Positions 62,162 through 64,000 of a DNA stretch of 64,000 nt are shown here, one piece after another. Each line of letters starts with the position of its first letter. The stretch's first letter is position 1. The stretch is from Rebecca billardiae RCC1528. Taxonomy: Eukaryota > Haptophyta. The position numbers were made by a program, and so were the translations under genes. The notes below the pieces were generated by a model. That model was not told the origin of the DNA, made no database searches, and was given only the letters and a program-made list of their open reading frames with translations. The stretch covers positions 3,906,001 to 3,970,000 of the forward strand of contig OZ251222.1 in NCBI GenBank assembly GCA_965240325.2, read 5' to 3'.

Positions 62162-63072
62162 TGGCCTGTTTTATTTCTACCAGATTCCATTTACTATGTC
62201 ACGGCGACAAACCCGTGCCCGCCAGTGGGAATCGGTGTCACGCCCCGTTCAGTGTACCTCTCACGGCCGATGGCGGCCCCCACGTGCGTGAGGAATGCGA
62301 TTCGTGCACTCCTCGGTGACCGGTGAGTGCACGAATCCAGTTGCGGCGCTCGTCCGCCTCGTTGTCGTCGCACACGAGGTACACTGAAGAGCACGGGTCA
62401 GAAGCCAGATCTCTCTGCGCGCTCGCGCCCGCGTGGTGAGGCACTGGCAGGCTTGTTCTCATCATCTTGGCCAAGACTGCAGCCTGCCAGATGCGCGATG
62501 ACGCGTGTGCACGCCTTTCCGCGCGCCATGGGTGCGCGCGGCACGCACCTTGTCGTCATCTACGCCGAGGAGGCCTGAACAACCGGCCCACCAACCTGCC
62601 GTGACCACGTTCAAATGCAGGCGGCAAGCTGCATGCGAGCGCACGCAACGGAAACATCTCACGCTCGACAAGGAAGTGGTGGCGGAGCGAGTAGAGCTGG
62701 TATCGTTTGCAGTCCATCTGTCGTTCAACAATCCTGGTTCACCAACTGACACGGGCGCGACGCAGCCAAGGCAGAGTGCTTGCAGCTTGCAGCGCGCCCG
62801 CAACCGCGGTTTGCCGCCGCGGCGCGGCGATCGTCACACTGCCGTGCGCTGCGAGTGACCTCTGTGTCATGGCGAAGCACCATGGCAAGGCTTAGCAGCA
62901 AGCCTTGGCATGATCTTTCGCTACAGCTCAGCGCCCTAGTACAAACATGCGCCAACGACGTGCCATCACTACTCCGCAATCACGCCGGTACCCACCACAA
63001 GCGGGCAAGCCGCCATTGTACCGCGTTTTGGCGAATGTCGCCGTTGGGCTCTCGTAGAAATAAAACAGGCCT
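62162..63072. mobile_element. 911-bp TIR element (family C), TA-flanked
   Basis: GGCCTGTTTTATTTCTAC at 62163-62180 is exactly inverted at 63054-63071. TA sits just outside both ends (62160-62161 and 63073-63074). The interior has no convincing gene, only short frames. A non-autonomous DNA transposon is the simplest reading. Confidence 0.65.
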
Positions 63073-63082
63073 TATGAGAGTA

Positions 63083-63687
63083 TGGAGCGCTCGTTGGAAC
63101 TTGGCGGGGCTTGGAACTTGACACCGCATTTCCCAGCGAAGTGCCCCATCTCGGCGGGGCTGGCACGGTCGGCACACGCTCCTGAGCGCTCGCTTTGCGG
63201 TGCGGCAGGCCTTGGGCAGCCCAGACAGACATGCCGCGACCGAATTACCGGGCCATGCGCGCACCACACCCGCGCTACATGGCCTACGCGCTGGACGACT
63301 GAGAGGCAACGCCGAACCACTGCATTCCACTGCCCGGCATGCACCCCGACTCACCTTCAGAGGGCGTCGACGAGCGCAGAGCGGGTGCGTGGGAGTTCGA
63401 CCAACTCGTGTACCTTCTTGCAAGCACCAGCGGCGAGGTCGCAAGCCGAACCTTGACCAGCCGTGGAACTTGAGCTGGTCGGCAGCAAAACCACCGTTCA
63501 ACCCGGATCAAGTTAGCAGCGTGCGAGGAGGAGGCGCGGTGCGCGTCCGCGGCTGGCGAGAGGCGTCCGGACCGTGCCGTTCTCGGCCGCGCCCGCGCGC
63601 TTCCCGCCGCCGCGGGCCCCGTGTACGCCCGTCGTCGCCCTCGCCGCGCGGGCGCCAAACCGGCGTCAAGTTCCAACGAGCGCTCCA
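63083..63687. mobile_element. 605-bp TIR element (family D), TA-flanked
   Basis: TGGAGCGCTCGTTGGAACTT and one further G (63083-63103) is a perfect 21-bp inverted match to 63667-63687. TA flanks lie at 63081-63082 and 63688-63689. CTTGGAACTTGACACC just inside the left end resembles GGCGTCAAGTTCC at the right, so the subterminal parts are also related. No gene was seen inside. Confidence 0.7.
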
Positions 63688-63696
63688 TACAGCCTA

Positions 63697-64000
63697 CAGG
63701 CAATCGCGGGCAATAAGAAGTCAGAGATCTCACGGCTAGCCTCGGTTTCTTAGCCGTTCGGTAGCCCGAGCGCCTACGGAGTCTCAGTTTCTTAGCTAGG
63801 TCCGCCCGCCGCGCAGGCGCGGGGGGCGCAGGGGGGCAGAGCCCCCCGCTGAGTCTTTAGGCCCGGCCGGCGAGGCCGACGAAAATGTTGGGCCTTTTTG
63901 GAGCAAATCTGGCATGATGTTGCATGGATGCTGCGGTGCACTGGCCAGGAGTCAGTCATCAGGAGAAGTCGGGACTTGGCCTGTACTCGTAGTCGGGCCG
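63697..64000 (+). mobile_element. MITE family A copy 3, truncated by the window end
   Basis: It starts CAGGCAATCGCGGGCAATAA after TA at 63695-63696 and runs to the last base. Over these 304 bp it differs from 51676-51979 at one position by direct comparison. The right TIR lies outside the window. Confidence 0.8.

Noticed and set aside
62162-63072. Short frames inside family C element as a transposase
   Set aside because: All are under ~120 residues, lack catalytic motifs and overlap each other.

Overview
The window is nuclear DNA from a eukaryotic alga. It is very GC-rich, its genes are interrupted by short GC-rich introns that usually begin GTGCGC and end GCGCAG, and genes lie on both strands without operons. 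One small gene encodes a ribosomal THX-like protein behind a signal peptide that ends in an ASAF-type cleavage site with Phe just after the cut. That bipartite plastid signal is the hallmark of algae with a secondary red plastid. Two genes (a SPAG6/PF16 homologue and an AXDND1-like protein) point to a motile flagellum. A haptophyte fits best, but stramenopile or other red-plastid algae cannot be excluded from sequence alone.

Layout. 1-2.3 kb is repeat-rich and gene-poor. At 2.3-4.1 kb a glycosyltransferase-like gene and MED6 lie head to head. 4.8-8.5 kb carries an AXDND1/EF-hand gene, 9.9-12.5 kb a multi-TM protein with a TIR-like domain, and 14.0-18.5 kb a long secreted or membrane-anchored Gly/Asp repeat protein. 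18.7-23.3 kb is mobile or decayed DNA (three inverted or direct copies of one terminal repeat, a 523-bp TA-flanked MITE, a TA microsatellite). 23.3-50.9 kb is gene-dense: a GT8 glycosyltransferase, a 1452-aa coiled-coil protein, a second coiled-coil protein, a LamG-GH47 mannosidase fusion, a ubiquitin-like-fold candidate, plastid THX, a SulP-type transporter, a small Cys-rich secreted protein, a CaMK-like kinase with a CaaX tail, SPAG6, a plastid mTERF-like protein and a GARP/MYB-CC transcription factor. 51-60.6 kb is largely repeats, including one transposon nested in another, with two weak hypothetical genes. At 60.7-62 kb a TM protein and an SRPBCC-domain protein lie head to head. 62.1-64.0 kb is a cluster of three adjacent TA-flanked TIR elements, the last cut by the window end.

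Themes. Several genes serve the secretory pathway and cell surface (GH47, GT8, a GT-like protein, the repeat protein, a Cys-rich ER protein). Others serve the flagellum (SPAG6, AXDND1-like), the plastid (THX, mTERF-like, possibly SRPBCC) and transcription (MED6, GARP factor). Many genes sit head to head with 80-230 bp between start codons. Exon joins were worked out by hand from reading frame, GT/AG sites and family alignment. All functional names come from motif recognition, not from a database search. No tRNA, rRNA or CRISPR was recognised.
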